This document shows positions 53,273 to 62,767 of a stretch of 64,000 nt of DNA, one piece after another. The DNA is from Candidatus Fermentithermobacillus carboniphilus. GTDB taxonomy: Bacteria > Bacillota > Sulfobacillia > Fermentithermobacillales > Fermentithermobacillaceae. Position numbers and translations under genes: made by a program. The number at the start of each line of letters is the position of its first letter. Positions within the stretch are counted from its first letter, which is position 1. Below the pieces are notes generated by a model. That model was given only the letters and a program-made list of their open reading frames with translations. It was not told the origin of the DNA and ran no database searches. Where the stretch lies: assembly GCA_018208355.1 (NCBI GenBank), contig CP062796.1, forward strand, positions 896,494 through 960,493, written 5' to 3'.

Positions 53273-54325
53273 TTACGCCTTCAATCCCGCACCGGGCGAG
53301 GACCTTCTTCTAACTCCTAGAGAACCAACCTTTGCCGCGAGGGAAAAAACGCTTGCTACCCCAAAGAATGCGAGAAGGATTGCTTGGGTAGAGTCCAAGA
53401 ACACCGCTGCTATTATCCCGAGCGCACATGAGATGAGGGTGATACTCCACATGACAGTCAGTGTAACCCAAGGCCTCCTACCAAACTCTTCATGTAGGCA
53501 GTCGTACAAGTGCAATCGGTCACCGATGAGCGGATTTCCACCGTTTCGTAGGCGCCGAATGATTGCGAACGACGTATCACTAATGGGTACAAGCAGAACA
53601 AGGCCCATCCCAATGATCCTGGACAGGGTCAATGGTTCGGCCGCGATCAGCTGGAGTGTTACTAGACCAATGACGTAACCAAGAAAGTTGCTCCCGATAT
53701 CTCCCATAAAAGTCTTTGCTGGAGGCAGGTTCAGCAACAGGAACCCGAAACAAGCTCCTGCTAACGAAGCGGGCAAAACCACCAGCTGCCGGTACCCCGC
53801 CAAATAGGCTAAACCTGCAAGGGAAAGACAGATTATTATCGCAATGCCGGATGCAAGTCCGTCCATTCCATCCAGGAGATTAGTGCTGTTGGTCATGAAG
53901 CAGAGAAACACCGTGGAAGCAGCAGTCGCAAGCAACAGGTGAACAGCCGGGACGCCATGAATGAGCTGGGTTATCAGCATAACGCTCATCCCTAATGAGC
54001 TCAGAAGCTGCCCCAATAGTTTTGCTTCCGGGCTGAGCCCACGGATATCGTCAACAGCACCTGTCAGAACAACCGGAAGTGAGACGAGTAAAACAGTAGC
54101 CCATTTTAGGTGCGGAATAGTGCAAAAGCTTCCGCAGGCCACCGTGCCTAGAAAGGTGCCGAGCACTATTCCCAGGCCCCCGAACCTCGGTACGTCATGG
54201 TGATGGACCTTCATCTCGCCAGGCCGATCCAATATACCGCCCAAACGAGCGACGTACATAGACGCCCATGTTCCTACAAATCCTGCGGTGCACGATACTA
54301 CGAGCGGTAGGAATACATTCATCAT
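53273..54325 (-). CDS. WecA/MraY-type undecaprenyl-phosphate sugar-1-P transferase
   Basis: About 350 residues with roughly ten membrane helices (MNVFLPLVVSCTAGFVGTWA first). Family motifs: DRPGEMKVHHHDVPRFGGLG (cytoplasmic loop), STNLLDGMDGLASGIA with the catalytic Asp, and the loop FMGDIGSNFLGYVIG. It transfers a sugar phosphate from a nucleotide sugar to undecaprenyl phosphate, beginning lipid-linked repeat-unit assembly. The start is chosen at 54325, 11 bases after the GT2 stop. It fits well as initiating enzyme of this operon. Confidence 0.9.
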   Translation of the reverse strand: MMNVFLPLVVSCTAGFVGTWASMYVARLGGILDRPGEMKVHHHDVPRFGGLGIVLGTFLGTVACGSFCTIPHLKWATVLLVSLPVVLTGAVDDIRGLSPEAKLLGQLLSSLGMSVMLITQLIHGVPAVHLLLATAASTVFLCFMTNSTNLLDGMDGLASGIAIIICLSLAGLAYLAGYRQLVVLPASLAGACFGFLLLNLPPAKTFMGDIGSNFLGYVIGLVTLQLIAAEPLTLSRIIGMGLVLLVPISDTSFAIIRRLRNGGNPLIGDRLHLYDCLHEEFGRRPWVTLTVMWSITLISCALGIIAAVFLDSTQAILLAFFGVASVFSLAAKVGSLGVRRRSSPGAGLKA

Positions 54326-54335
54326 CTTATATGAC

Positions 54336-55520
54336 TCACCCCGGATAGTCATTATGGCGGGGCCTGGGAGGCTTTGAAGACCAACTAAGTAGATTCCTCG
54401 CTACCGCGAAGACGCCGGTTAGGGATCCGAACCCGTAGCTTATATGTAACAGCGGAAATACCAGGAAGAGACCCAGGAACCTCAACTGCTTCTCTCTAGT
54501 CGTTATCCGGATAGTTTCCAATGCGTCGACAAAGAAGTAACTCCCAACCGCAGTGAAGAAGAGTACCTCGGCTTGCTCAACAAGCATCGCAAGTAAACCA
54601 GACGTGATTAGGGCAGTAACGAAAAGCAAAGGAACGAAGTGCCGCCACGAAAGGGAACCTGGAACCAAATGCCACGTCAAAATGTTCCATAAGCCATTTC
54701 CAAAATTCTGACGCCAAAACGCCGCGAGGGAGCGACGGGGTGAGTAGTAAATCACAGCACTGGGATCTAGTATTATCTTGTAGCCTGCTTTACGTAACCG
54801 CGAATTGAACTCCATGTCTTGGTCACGAATAAGGCGCTCGTCAAACTCCCCCACTTGGGTAAAAATCCATCTAGGATACGCCCCATAGGCGACAGTATCA
54901 ACTTCAATAACGTCGTTTCCAATAGTAGCTAGCCTATAGGTGGCGTTCCCTACTCCAAATGGGCTTGCAATGACTTTTGATATTAGCTCCTGAAGAGTGC
55001 CCGGTTCTCCGATAGCTATCGTACGTCCCCCCGAGCACCCAATGTTAGCCGCGGAAAACAACCATCTCGTCGTCTTTTCGATGTAACCAGGTTCAAGGAA
55101 GCAATGAGCACCAACGATAACTATGGCTTCACCACTGGCATGCCGGATGCCGATATTTAGCGCCTGCGGGGTCGTCCTCGATGGGTTATCGAACATCTTA
55201 ACGTTCGGATTAAGCTGTCGTAACTCCTCGACTCGAGTACGCGTGCCGTCGTCGGACATACCGTCAATTACCAGTACTTCGACTTCCCCTTGGTATCCGT
55301 TGTGAAGAACTGACAGAATACATTTCTCAATATGGTCTCTTTCATTTCGGCAGGGTATCACCACAGACACTCGAGGCAACAGAGAAGCTGCCCGGACTGT
55401 GGCAGGCGTTGCACAGCCACTAACTCTTTGCACTGATTCACGGGTCAGGTGTAAGTTCTCTCCTTCCATCTCGTTCCCTGGTACGTCGTACCTATTGTGA
55501 CGATCGTCCCGCCGAAGCAT
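54336..55520 (-). CDS. Glycosyltransferase family 2 with C-terminal membrane helices
   Basis: About 394 residues. GT-A core: VSVVIPCRNERDHIEKCILS, LVIDGMSDDGT (metal-binding D-x-D-like), and FDERLIRDQDMEFNSRLRKA (ED-type acceptor loop). The C-terminal ~110 residues contain about three membrane segments (LLFVTALITSGLLAMLV, FLGLFLVFPLLHISYGFG), similar to ExoA-type succinoglycan transferases. The start could be ATG 55520 or 55469. It lies 15 bases after neuD and overlaps the following gene's start region. Acceptor and donor are not known. Confidence 0.8.
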   Translation of the reverse strand: MLRRDDRHNRYDVPGNEMEGENLHLTRESVQRVSGCATPATVRAASLLPRVSVVIPCRNERDHIEKCILSVLHNGYQGEVEVLVIDGMSDDGTRTRVEELRQLNPNVKMFDNPSRTTPQALNIGIRHASGEAIVIVGAHCFLEPGYIEKTTRWLFSAANIGCSGGRTIAIGEPGTLQELISKVIASPFGVGNATYRLATIGNDVIEVDTVAYGAYPRWIFTQVGEFDERLIRDQDMEFNSRLRKAGYKIILDPSAVIYYSPRRSLAAFWRQNFGNGLWNILTWHLVPGSLSWRHFVPLLFVTALITSGLLAMLVEQAEVLFFTAVGSYFFVDALETIRITTREKQLRFLGLFLVFPLLHISYGFGSLTGVFAVARNLLSWSSKPPRPRHNDYPG

Positions 55521-55537
55521 CAAAAGTATGAGCTACC

Positions 55538-56182
55538 TCAACTGGACTTTCTGATGGGTTTCGCCGGGATTCCCGCAACAACCGAAAAGGGCTCAACGTC
55601 ATGTAGGACTACTGCCCCGGCACCGACGACTGCCGAACGCCCTATATTCAAATTGCCGACAACGGTGGCCCCTATGCCTATGAACGCGTACTCTCCAACG
55701 GTAACCCGGCCAGCGAGTTTGGCGCCTGGAGCTATGTGAACGGCGTTACCGATGCAATTGTCATGCTCCACTATAGCCCCTGTATTAATAATAACGTCAT
55801 CGCCGATCTTTGCATGAGCGCATATAATAGCGCCAGCTGCAACCGTCACGTTAGTGCCAACAACGGCCGACGGACTAACAAAGGCTCGAGGATGAATGGC
55901 GTTTGTTAGCGGCATATGACGCTTGCGAAGCTCTTCGGCCACCTCTCGCCTTGCTTGATTGTCTCCAATCGCCACAACTGCAGATATGCCCGGGTATTCT
56001 AGGAGAAGAGTCGGCACCTGGTCGATGCCACCCACTACCGGCAACCCGTCTACTATTGACCCGTGGAGGCTTTTGTCACTATCAAGGAAACCGACCACAA
56101 CCACGTCGCTCAGCGAACGAAGTATGTCTAGAACAACCCTCCCATGTCCACCAGCCCCATATATTACCATTAGCCTTGACAT
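55538..56182 (-). CDS. neuD: NeuD-type acetyltransferase (left-handed beta helix)
   Basis: About 214 residues from the ATG at 56182, six bases after gaggtg. N-terminal nucleotide-binding-like part MVIYGAGGHGRVVLDIL and FLDSDKSLHGSIVDGLP. C-terminal hexapeptide repeats run ICAHAKIGDDVIINTGAIVE, then VHIAPGAKLAGRVTVGEYAF and IGIGATVVGNLNIGRSAVVG. This is NeuD/PglD-like, an O- or N-acetyltransferase of a sialic or bacillosamine-type sugar. Next to NeuC it probably acetylates the nonulosonic acid or its precursor. Confidence 0.85.
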   Translation of the reverse strand: MSRLMVIYGAGGHGRVVLDILRSLSDVVVVGFLDSDKSLHGSIVDGLPVVGGIDQVPTLLLEYPGISAVVAIGDNQARREVAEELRKRHMPLTNAIHPRAFVSPSAVVGTNVTVAAGAIICAHAKIGDDVIINTGAIVEHDNCIGNAVHIAPGAKLAGRVTVGEYAFIGIGATVVGNLNIGRSAVVGAGAVVLHDVEPFSVVAGIPAKPIRKSS

Positions 56183-56192
56183 GTGTAACACC

Positions 56193-57338
56193 TCAATACG
56201 TAATAGTTTTTTGCTTGAACTCGTTTGTTAGGGGAACTGTTTCCAGGATCCGCGCAATTTGCTTGCCTGCTGTCCCATTCCCGTATACATAACGGATCCG
56301 CTCAAGAGAACGCTTCACTTGCTCGTCGAAAATGGCTAACCGCATCTTTGCGGCTATATCTACCCGGTCATAGTCAGCCTGTAAAATCTCGCAAGGTTGC
56401 TCTCGTCCTTGCTGCCGTGAACCCACGTTTACGACAGGTACGCCCAGGAATGGTGCCTCAATTATGCCGCTGCTAGAATTGCCGACAAGTACACTGGATA
56501 TCTTCAGGAGACTAAGGTACTGCCGACGAGGGAGACTTTTCACTACCCTAAAACCGGCTGTCTGGTACTCGCCGAGAAGGCTAACCATTGATTGGTTTCC
56601 CGGATCAGAATTTGGGCAGATAATAACTGCCTGCACATCCAATGAACGAACCGCCTCTAGAGTTTCTCTAAACTGTCTTTTTGCTTCTTCTGGTTCGGTT
56701 GATACCGGGTGTTGAACTACAGTTACGATTGGTTTGGATAGGTCAAGGTTCAATGCAGCAGCTACTTCTTCTTTTGTCATGAACTCCATTTCAGCGATCT
56801 CATCGAGCCCGGGAGCTCCCACAACGAACACCCTATCAGGTGATTCGCCCATTCTAAGAATTCGTTCTGCACTGGCCTGACTAGCAGCTAGATGAACATG
56901 AGCTAATTTTGTGATGGCATGCCTCATCGCCTCGTCTAGCCCACCCCTAGACTTGTCGCCTCCATGAATGTGACAAAGGAGAAGATTTGATAGCGATGCC
57001 GCAACAGCACCAGCAAACGCCTCTACCCTATCTCCGAGAACCACGATGATTTCGCACTTCAGCATCTGGAATGCTTGTGTCATCCCGAGAATACCCATTC
57101 CGACGCTCTTAGCTGGCGCCCAGTGAGAGTCGGAGCTCAAAAGCATGTCAACCTCAGCGTCAATTTTGAAGCCATCTCGTTCAATTTCCGTTATTGTAAG
57201 CCCGTAAGCTGGAGAAAGATGCATGCCTGTGACTAGGGTTTGAAGCTGTAAACGAGGACTTGATTTAATGTTTTTCATGACGGTACGCAGTATGCCATAT
57301 TCAGCTCTTGTGCCCGTGACAACGCAAACCTTTCTCAA
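56193..57338 (-). CDS. neuC: NeuC-like hydrolysing UDP-sugar 2-epimerase
   Basis: 381 residues from a TTG at 57338 that overlaps the neuA stop (TTGA), with aggggggc upstream. MRKVCVVTGTRAEYGILRTV, VVLGDRVEAFAGAVAA, the His and acidic loop CHIHGGDKSRGG, and SSVLVGNSSSGIIEAP are the hydrolysing epimerase motifs. It makes N-acetylmannosamine from UDP-GlcNAc (NeuC), or the 2,4-diacetamido sugar of the legionaminic pathway if it is LegG. Both are close in sequence. The presence of a DegT-type aminotransferase makes the second possible. Confidence 0.85.
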   Translation of the reverse strand: MRKVCVVTGTRAEYGILRTVMKNIKSSPRLQLQTLVTGMHLSPAYGLTITEIERDGFKIDAEVDMLLSSDSHWAPAKSVGMGILGMTQAFQMLKCEIIVVLGDRVEAFAGAVAASLSNLLLCHIHGGDKSRGGLDEAMRHAITKLAHVHLAASQASAERILRMGESPDRVFVVGAPGLDEIAEMEFMTKEEVAAALNLDLSKPIVTVVQHPVSTEPEEAKRQFRETLEAVRSLDVQAVIICPNSDPGNQSMVSLLGEYQTAGFRVVKSLPRRQYLSLLKISSVLVGNSSSGIIEAPFLGVPVVNVGSRQQGREQPCEILQADYDRVDIAAKMRLAIFDEQVKRSLERIRYVYGNGTAGKQIARILETVPLTNEFKQKTITY

Positions 57339-58045
57339 CAGTTTAGCCCCCCTTGGCTACGCAGGATCACTGAAGCGTACAGCATATCTGTAGGATCGTC
57401 GATGTCTAAGGACCGCTCGCGGGGCATGATATATGGTACTAGTCTCCCAGCTATAAAGCTGCGCAACCTTCTGAGGGTCTGCGGCTTGGAAACATAAATG
57501 GCGCCGTTCAAACGGTAAATTTCCGGGTAGTTCTGTCTTAAGGTAATGCGTATATCTCGCTCGATCAAGGGTTGCAGGAACCCTCCCTCGATTCGATACA
57601 TATTGTACGGGTGCTCTTCTACTCTAGACACGCTGACAACGACATCGGCTTCTGAGGATACAAAAATGGATACGGCATGGTCAATATCCGCGGAATTCCG
57701 TAGTGGAGAGGTCGGCTGAAGCAAGACGACAACATCGGGGCAATAACTATGGTCTGACTCCAGCACATCGAGGGCATGTAAGACAACTTCGATGGTTGGG
57801 GTAGAATCCTGAGCTAATTCCTTGGGTCGCATAAACGGTATCTCAGCCCCGAGCGCAGCGCTAATATTGGCTATCTCGCTGTCATCAGTGGATACGATAA
57901 GTCTTGATATCGATCTTGATTGCTGAGCTGCTCGAATGGTGTAGGAAATGAGCGGTCTCCCGTTCAATAGTGCTATATTCTTACGGGGGATCGACTTAGA
58001 CCCTCCCCGTGCAGGAATTATCCCTAAAACCTCGATACTACGCAT
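57335..58045 (-). CDS. neuA: CMP-nonulosonate cytidylyltransferase (NeuA-like)
   Basis: 236 residues from the ATG at 58045. IPARGGSKSIPRKNIALLNG is the CTP-binding loop, followed by VVLLQPTSPLRNSADIDHAV and RLNGAIYVSKPQTL, with ERSLDIDDPTDML at the end for metal binding. It activates sialic or legionaminic acid to the CMP sugar. NeuA follows NeuB by about 15 bases and overlaps the NeuC gene. The family is clear; which acid it uses is not. Confidence 0.9.
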   Translation of the reverse strand: MRSIEVLGIIPARGGSKSIPRKNIALLNGRPLISYTIRAAQQSRSISRLIVSTDDSEIANISAALGAEIPFMRPKELAQDSTPTIEVVLHALDVLESDHSYCPDVVVLLQPTSPLRNSADIDHAVSIFVSSEADVVVSVSRVEEHPYNMYRIEGGFLQPLIERDIRITLRQNYPEIYRLNGAIYVSKPQTLRRLRSFIAGRLVPYIMPRERSLDIDDPTDMLYASVILRSQGGLNC

Positions 58046-58060
58046 TGCGGAATCCAACTC

Positions 58061-59119
58061 CTATATATCTTGCCAATTTAGTTTATGACCCGCCGCCAAT
58101 TGTCTACGGGCTCGTCTCCCAACCACCAAATCAAGAAGACTAGGCGATATGCCGTCTCCTGGTCGCAGACAGCAGAGTTTTTCTAAAGTAATAACCTCAC
58201 CCTCCGAGACATCAACAGCAAGATGAATGCTCTTTCTGGCAGAAATCCTCGTATCCATCTCGCTGTCAGTAACCCGCTTCACCCCGTTCCCTAATGCTTG
58301 CTCTACTATTCTGACTGAACGGACTAGCGCCTGGAGTTCAATCGGCTCGAGAGACATGGCGTGATCGGGGCCCTCATCTAACCGGCTTAAAGTGAAATGC
58401 TTCTCAATGACGCAGGCGCCCAATGCCACGGCGGCTATAGCGACCTCAATTCCAAGGGTATGGTCTGAATAGCCCACGGGAATCGCAAAGGCCCTTCTGA
58501 TCGTTTCCATTGCTCGTAAATTAACGTCTTTCGGATCAGCTGGATAGCTAGATGTACAGTGTAACACAATTACCAGGGAGGGACGTGCGTTCTCCACCAC
58601 GTGTAAAGCGGATTCGACCTCACCCAATGTGGCCATCCCGGAAGACAGGATTACAGGGTAACCCTTGGACGCAATTCTTTTTAGAAGGGGATGATTTGTT
58701 AGGTCACCCGAAGATACCTTGATGGCAGCCGGTTGAAGGGCCGCGACTAATTCGACGCTTTCCTCGTCAAAAGGGGTACAAATGAAATCAATGCCTCGAG
58801 CCCGTGCGTGTTCCGCCAGTTTCGCAAACGCTTCGTCCGAAAGCTCATACTTCTTCAGCATCTCTTCCTGAGTTTCATCTCTAGCAGTCCGTTCAAGTTG
58901 GTACGCTGCCTTGGGTGCAATAGACGAGGTCATCTTTGCAGCACGGAAAGCCTGGAACTTAACCGCATCGGCTCCGGCTTCGGCAGCAACATCAACTAGT
59001 CGCAGAGCTTTGTCAAGCTTACCGTCATGGTTGACCCCAGCTTCAGCAATGATGTATGTCTGTCGAAGTAAAGAGGTACCCAGGGGGCTCCTGACTAGGT
59101 ATTGGCTAAGTTTGCTCAC
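58061..59119 (-). CDS. neuB: Nonulosonic acid synthase (NeuB-like)
   Basis: 352 residues from a GTG at 59119 with a perfect aaaggaggt upstream. TIM-barrel synthase motifs: YIIAEAGVNHDGKLDKALRL, AVKFQAFRAAKM, FICTPFDEESVELVAAL, IEKHFTLSRLDEGPDHAMSL. The C-terminal SAF (antifreeze-like) domain is ISARKSIHLAVDVSEGEVIT then VGRRARRQLAAGHKL. It condenses a six-carbon amino sugar with phosphoenolpyruvate to make the nine-carbon acid. First of the neuBACD block. Confidence 0.92.
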   Translation of the reverse strand: MSKLSQYLVRSPLGTSLLRQTYIIAEAGVNHDGKLDKALRLVDVAAEAGADAVKFQAFRAAKMTSSIAPKAAYQLERTARDETQEEMLKKYELSDEAFAKLAEHARARGIDFICTPFDEESVELVAALQPAAIKVSSGDLTNHPLLKRIASKGYPVILSSGMATLGEVESALHVVENARPSLVIVLHCTSSYPADPKDVNLRAMETIRRAFAIPVGYSDHTLGIEVAIAAVALGACVIEKHFTLSRLDEGPDHAMSLEPIELQALVRSVRIVEQALGNGVKRVTDSEMDTRISARKSIHLAVDVSEGEVITLEKLCCLRPGDGISPSLLDLVVGRRARRQLAAGHKLNWQDI

Positions 59120-59336
59120 ACTATACCTCCTTTCAATACGACGCCTTGTAGCAACCTTTTCGATAATACCTGTGTTCGTTCCCGGACATTTACTCAGTCG
59201 CGTTACAACCCGGCTTTGCTATAACCCAGGGCATACTTTCGATATCGTCAATCTACTATCCTTCTGCGCCCCAGGCGCAAAAACTCACCCAGCACTTGGC
59301 TGGTTTCAATCCCCCATCGGCCCACGATTCACCCAT

Positions 59337-60788
59337 CTAACCCCCGGGGTTTGACATAAATCGCTGGATCACAGAACCGATGGCCTGTAGAGGATCCCTA
59401 TTAAGTGAAAAAACATCCTCTCGAACGTATTTCCTCGCACGTTCAATGTCCGGGTAGTCCTGAATTATATTGTTGACCTCATCAGCATTGCTCGCGAAAG
59501 GTAATCCCATCCGTTTTAGGAAGCCAAACTGCTGTTCCATGTTGCCTGCAGACACCACGATGTCATTCACCCCAAAAGCTATGGCCTCGAGATGGCTCGT
59601 TGATGCCACCGAGAGATGGAATTGCGCGCGAGGAAGTAAGTCGTACAAAGATCTTCGACCTCTAACGATCTCTACCAACTCTGCTGATAGAACTTTAGCA
59701 AAGAGCGTATTGATTCTGTCCATCTCGGCCGGATGCGGTTTGATTGTCACACGACGTCCGATCTTCCTAGCAACATCCAGGGCAAAATCCGCCCAAAACG
59801 CTGCTAAACCAGGTTGGGAAGTGATGAGGATCATTTCACGTTTGGGCCTGGTTGGGCCAGCATGGTTCTTCAATGCAAGCCAAAGATATGGATAGCCTGT
59901 TGATATTATCCTATCTTCCCTGATTACAGAGTTCTTTAGAAGAATACGTTTGAAGTGGTCTCCAAAAGTTAACAGTATATCAGGAAACGGCGACTCATCC
60001 AGGTCGGAGTCTCTAGCGATGCCGAACCGGTACCCTATACTCTGCTCGCTGATGAAACCATGTTGCAACTCGATAACAGGTATTCCCCTACGTTTGGCAG
60101 CCAACTGTACTACCATGTGAGATGGAGCATATCCGCATTCCACCAATACGACCTTCGGTCTCACCGCTTCAATAATCGCTCTCGCCAAAGGCATGGTAAA
60201 TCTTACAAATGCGGCTTCTCTAGCTACTAAGCGATCAGCTTCTCGAATCGACAATTTTACTCCAATCTCCCGTGCAATATCGATGAGTCTATCACGCACC
60301 TCAGCCACAACCCCGCGACAGGACAACTGTCCTCCGATTGCTCGCCCAGCATTCCCACGAGCCACTATCCAATCTCCGTAAAATACCCTCGGCGAATAGG
60401 GTCGGCTGCTATGGGGATTCCTGTCAGGGAATTCCATAACTGCGTAGTCGCAATCTGGAATGAACGATAAGAAATCGAAGAACACGTCAAAAGCTCGGCC
60501 GTCCTCTGTAAGATTCCTTCTTGCTGAAGAGGTAGATAAAGCGAGAATCTCGGTGGGACGATAGGGATGGAAAAGCCCCCTCGCAAAAGCACCAAGTCCC
60601 ATGTTTAACGACTGAATCGGCCTTAGGGAATCCGCGGTCTTTCCCAATGAGTCAATGCCAGTAAGCTTCTGCCAAAGCAATGCATAAGCTCTTTGTCTAA
60701 TGAACCACCAAATCGAAACTCCCCGTTCCTGAACGGAAAACATATCAGCAGCTAGTTCCAGCCTACAAAACTCGCCTATAAGGTCCAT
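59337..60788 (-). CDS. Glycosyltransferase-like surface polysaccharide protein
   Basis: About 483 residues from the ATG at 60788, overlapping the upstream gene's stop by 13 bases; aaagagg is ten bases upstream. It resembles capsule-type transferases of the CDP-glycerol glycerophosphotransferase/polysialyltransferase fold: PVIELQHGFISEQSIGYRFG, then VTIKPHPAEMDRI and FHLSVASTSHLEAIAFGVND, with His-Gly, His-Pro and Ser/Thr-Ser motifs typical of that group. It may transfer the nonulosonic acid made by the next genes. The family is inferred from these motifs. Confidence 0.65.
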   Translation of the reverse strand: MDLIGEFCRLELAADMFSVQERGVSIWWFIRQRAYALLWQKLTGIDSLGKTADSLRPIQSLNMGLGAFARGLFHPYRPTEILALSTSSARRNLTEDGRAFDVFFDFLSFIPDCDYAVMEFPDRNPHSSRPYSPRVFYGDWIVARGNAGRAIGGQLSCRGVVAEVRDRLIDIAREIGVKLSIREADRLVAREAAFVRFTMPLARAIIEAVRPKVVLVECGYAPSHMVVQLAAKRRGIPVIELQHGFISEQSIGYRFGIARDSDLDESPFPDILLTFGDHFKRILLKNSVIREDRIISTGYPYLWLALKNHAGPTRPKREMILITSQPGLAAFWADFALDVARKIGRRVTIKPHPAEMDRINTLFAKVLSAELVEIVRGRRSLYDLLPRAQFHLSVASTSHLEAIAFGVNDIVVSAGNMEQQFGFLKRMGLPFASNADEVNNIIQDYPDIERARKYVREDVFSLNRDPLQAIGSVIQRFMSNPGG

Positions 60789-62539
60789 ACTGTCAACGCC
60801 TCTTTGGGTTCGGGCTCGAGTGCACACAACTTCTTATAATCACCGGAATCAATCAGATCGAGAATTACCTTAGCCTTAACCAACTTTTCAAAAAGCCTCG
60901 GGTTGTCTCTGAGGAATGATTGCATTCTGTCATGGTCAAAAAGTGAGTGGAATAGAGGGTTCGGCCTTCGCAGTATGCTATGCGCGAACCGCCGATAGTC
61001 TCGCCTTTTTGCCCAAATTTCGTGTCGCCCGACGCCTGCGCCCCTTACTAGGTACTTGACCATAGATAGCATTCGGATACCTAAGCCACTTCGTACACCG
61101 CTGACGATAGGTGGGCGGTGATCTTGAGCCTCGATATCAGCCACACCAGGGACGATCCGCTTTATCGTCTCCTTGAGGACCACGCGATCTAGCAGGTATT
61201 CAGACGGCCACTTCAAGCTAGCATCTAGTACTGCGGAGGTATAAATTGAATAAGCCTTTCTGAGACCCTGCAGACTTTCGAAGGCTCCAAGCCTATTTCG
61301 GCTACCTAAAAAGAAGACGAAATATGTTTGAAATACGTCAAGATTCGTTTTGCCTTTCGCGAACTCACTCGTAACAAACGATGAAAACTTATCCATGACG
61401 ATATCAAATTCCTCGCGAGAAAAGAAATCTTTGAGTCGATCGATAGTATTTTTTTGCGCAGGTCCAGACACCCCAATAATCTCTCGAATCCCCCTGATCG
61501 CTTTGGGTATGAACCCTGAACTCTTTCCAATTAGACTGCAGTGAGAAATGATCGCTCTAAGTAATTCATTGCGACTCATAGATACGACAGTATTCGGAAT
61601 CTCTGACCCAACTATCATGCCAGAGGCTCCTGTGAGCAGTACGTCAAAGGTCGGAACTCCGTTGGAAACCGTGATGAAGAACTGTGAGGCACCCATCGGA
61701 AATCTACGAACATCCCTGGACATCTTCTTCTCAAAGCTGTCCCAATTCCACTCCACCTCAACATGATGGATCCTATAGAACTGAGCAATCTTCCTGGCAC
61801 TGGAATGATCTCTAGATAGGAATATCTTGTGAGGACGACTTTCGCCGATTATAAAACTCCTTATTGGCATATCGTTCTTCAATGCGTAGTGCGGGATTAG
61901 CCGCGAATCAAGCCCGCCGCTGAGCCCTACCCCATAACTAGCATAAGGATTTAACGCCTTAATCTGTTTAAAGGTTTCATCCAGCGCTGCATCCATTTGC
62001 TCGACTGCATCGGAAAGGGAGATTGAGTAATCTGGGGAATACCTGATGTCCCAATACTGTGTCAATCTGAGCTCCCCAGAACTCGAAGAATAGCACGCGT
62101 ATGTCGCAGGCGGCATAAAGTAAAGGTCCTTTATGAAAGTCCCATAGAAGAGAGGGTAGTTGAGCCCAACAAATTCTTTCACACTCTGGGGATCTACGTT
62201 CGACAACCCAACACTGATGTATTCTGCGAGTTCCCAGAAATCATCGCTTACTGCCAATAATTTGCCACGGACATAGTAGAAGAGACTTTGTCTACCCAGT
62301 CGATCCACACCAAAATAGACGTTTCCGGTCCGGTGCGAATAGTGGATGAAACAAAACTCTCCAGGAGTCGAGGAGAGTACTTCTAACCTACCAGAACAGA
62401 GCGCCTCGTGAAGACCCGCTATGCCTGACTTTATAAAAGTTTCGCCCTTGATAATAGTGAAATCATTACCGCACGTCATGCAACTATAGGTTTTACAACG
62501 TACCGTAAGACCTTCTGGACTTATTCCCACTACGAACAC
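60776..62539 (-). CDS. Asparagine synthase-like protein without glutaminase Cys
   Basis: 587 residues from a GTG at 62539 (ggtggtgag upstream). The C-terminal synthetase domain has the PP-loop YGVGLSGGLDSRLIPHYAL and LLTGASGMIVGSEIPNTVV (place of the usual G-x-G-x-D-E loop, here changed). The N-terminal half keeps the glutaminase-like fold (GVDRLGRQSLFYYVRGKLLA). However, it begins MFVVG, not MCG, so the nucleophilic Cys needed for glutamine use is missing. Such proteins in polysaccharide loci are thought to amidate a uronic acid or act as ATP-dependent ligases. The actual reaction is unknown. Confidence 0.75.
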   Translation of the reverse strand: MFVVGISPEGLTVRCKTYSCMTCGNDFTIIKGETFIKSGIAGLHEALCSGRLEVLSSTPGEFCFIHYSHRTGNVYFGVDRLGRQSLFYYVRGKLLAVSDDFWELAEYISVGLSNVDPQSVKEFVGLNYPLFYGTFIKDLYFMPPATYACYSSSSGELRLTQYWDIRYSPDYSISLSDAVEQMDAALDETFKQIKALNPYASYGVGLSGGLDSRLIPHYALKNDMPIRSFIIGESRPHKIFLSRDHSSARKIAQFYRIHHVEVEWNWDSFEKKMSRDVRRFPMGASQFFITVSNGVPTFDVLLTGASGMIVGSEIPNTVVSMSRNELLRAIISHCSLIGKSSGFIPKAIRGIREIIGVSGPAQKNTIDRLKDFFSREEFDIVMDKFSSFVTSEFAKGKTNLDVFQTYFVFFLGSRNRLGAFESLQGLRKAYSIYTSAVLDASLKWPSEYLLDRVVLKETIKRIVPGVADIEAQDHRPPIVSGVRSGLGIRMLSMVKYLVRGAGVGRHEIWAKRRDYRRFAHSILRRPNPLFHSLFDHDRMQSFLRDNPRLFEKLVKAKVILDLIDSGDYKKLCALEPEPKEALTVWTL

Positions 62540-62767
62540 GGTCTAACTCACCACCATAAATTTCCGCCGACGCCAAGACCCAGTTGATTAATTGCATGCC
62601 CATAACACTCGGTATTAATGGAAGCAGTCGGCAGCTAACGTGGCAATTCCATGACTACCCAGTTATATAACTCACTATTGGAAACGTACGGGTTTTGGCC
62701 CACCCGCTATTCCGTCGCGATACATCCAAGACCAACTGTCATCCAACACGCTTGGGTCAAATCAAAT

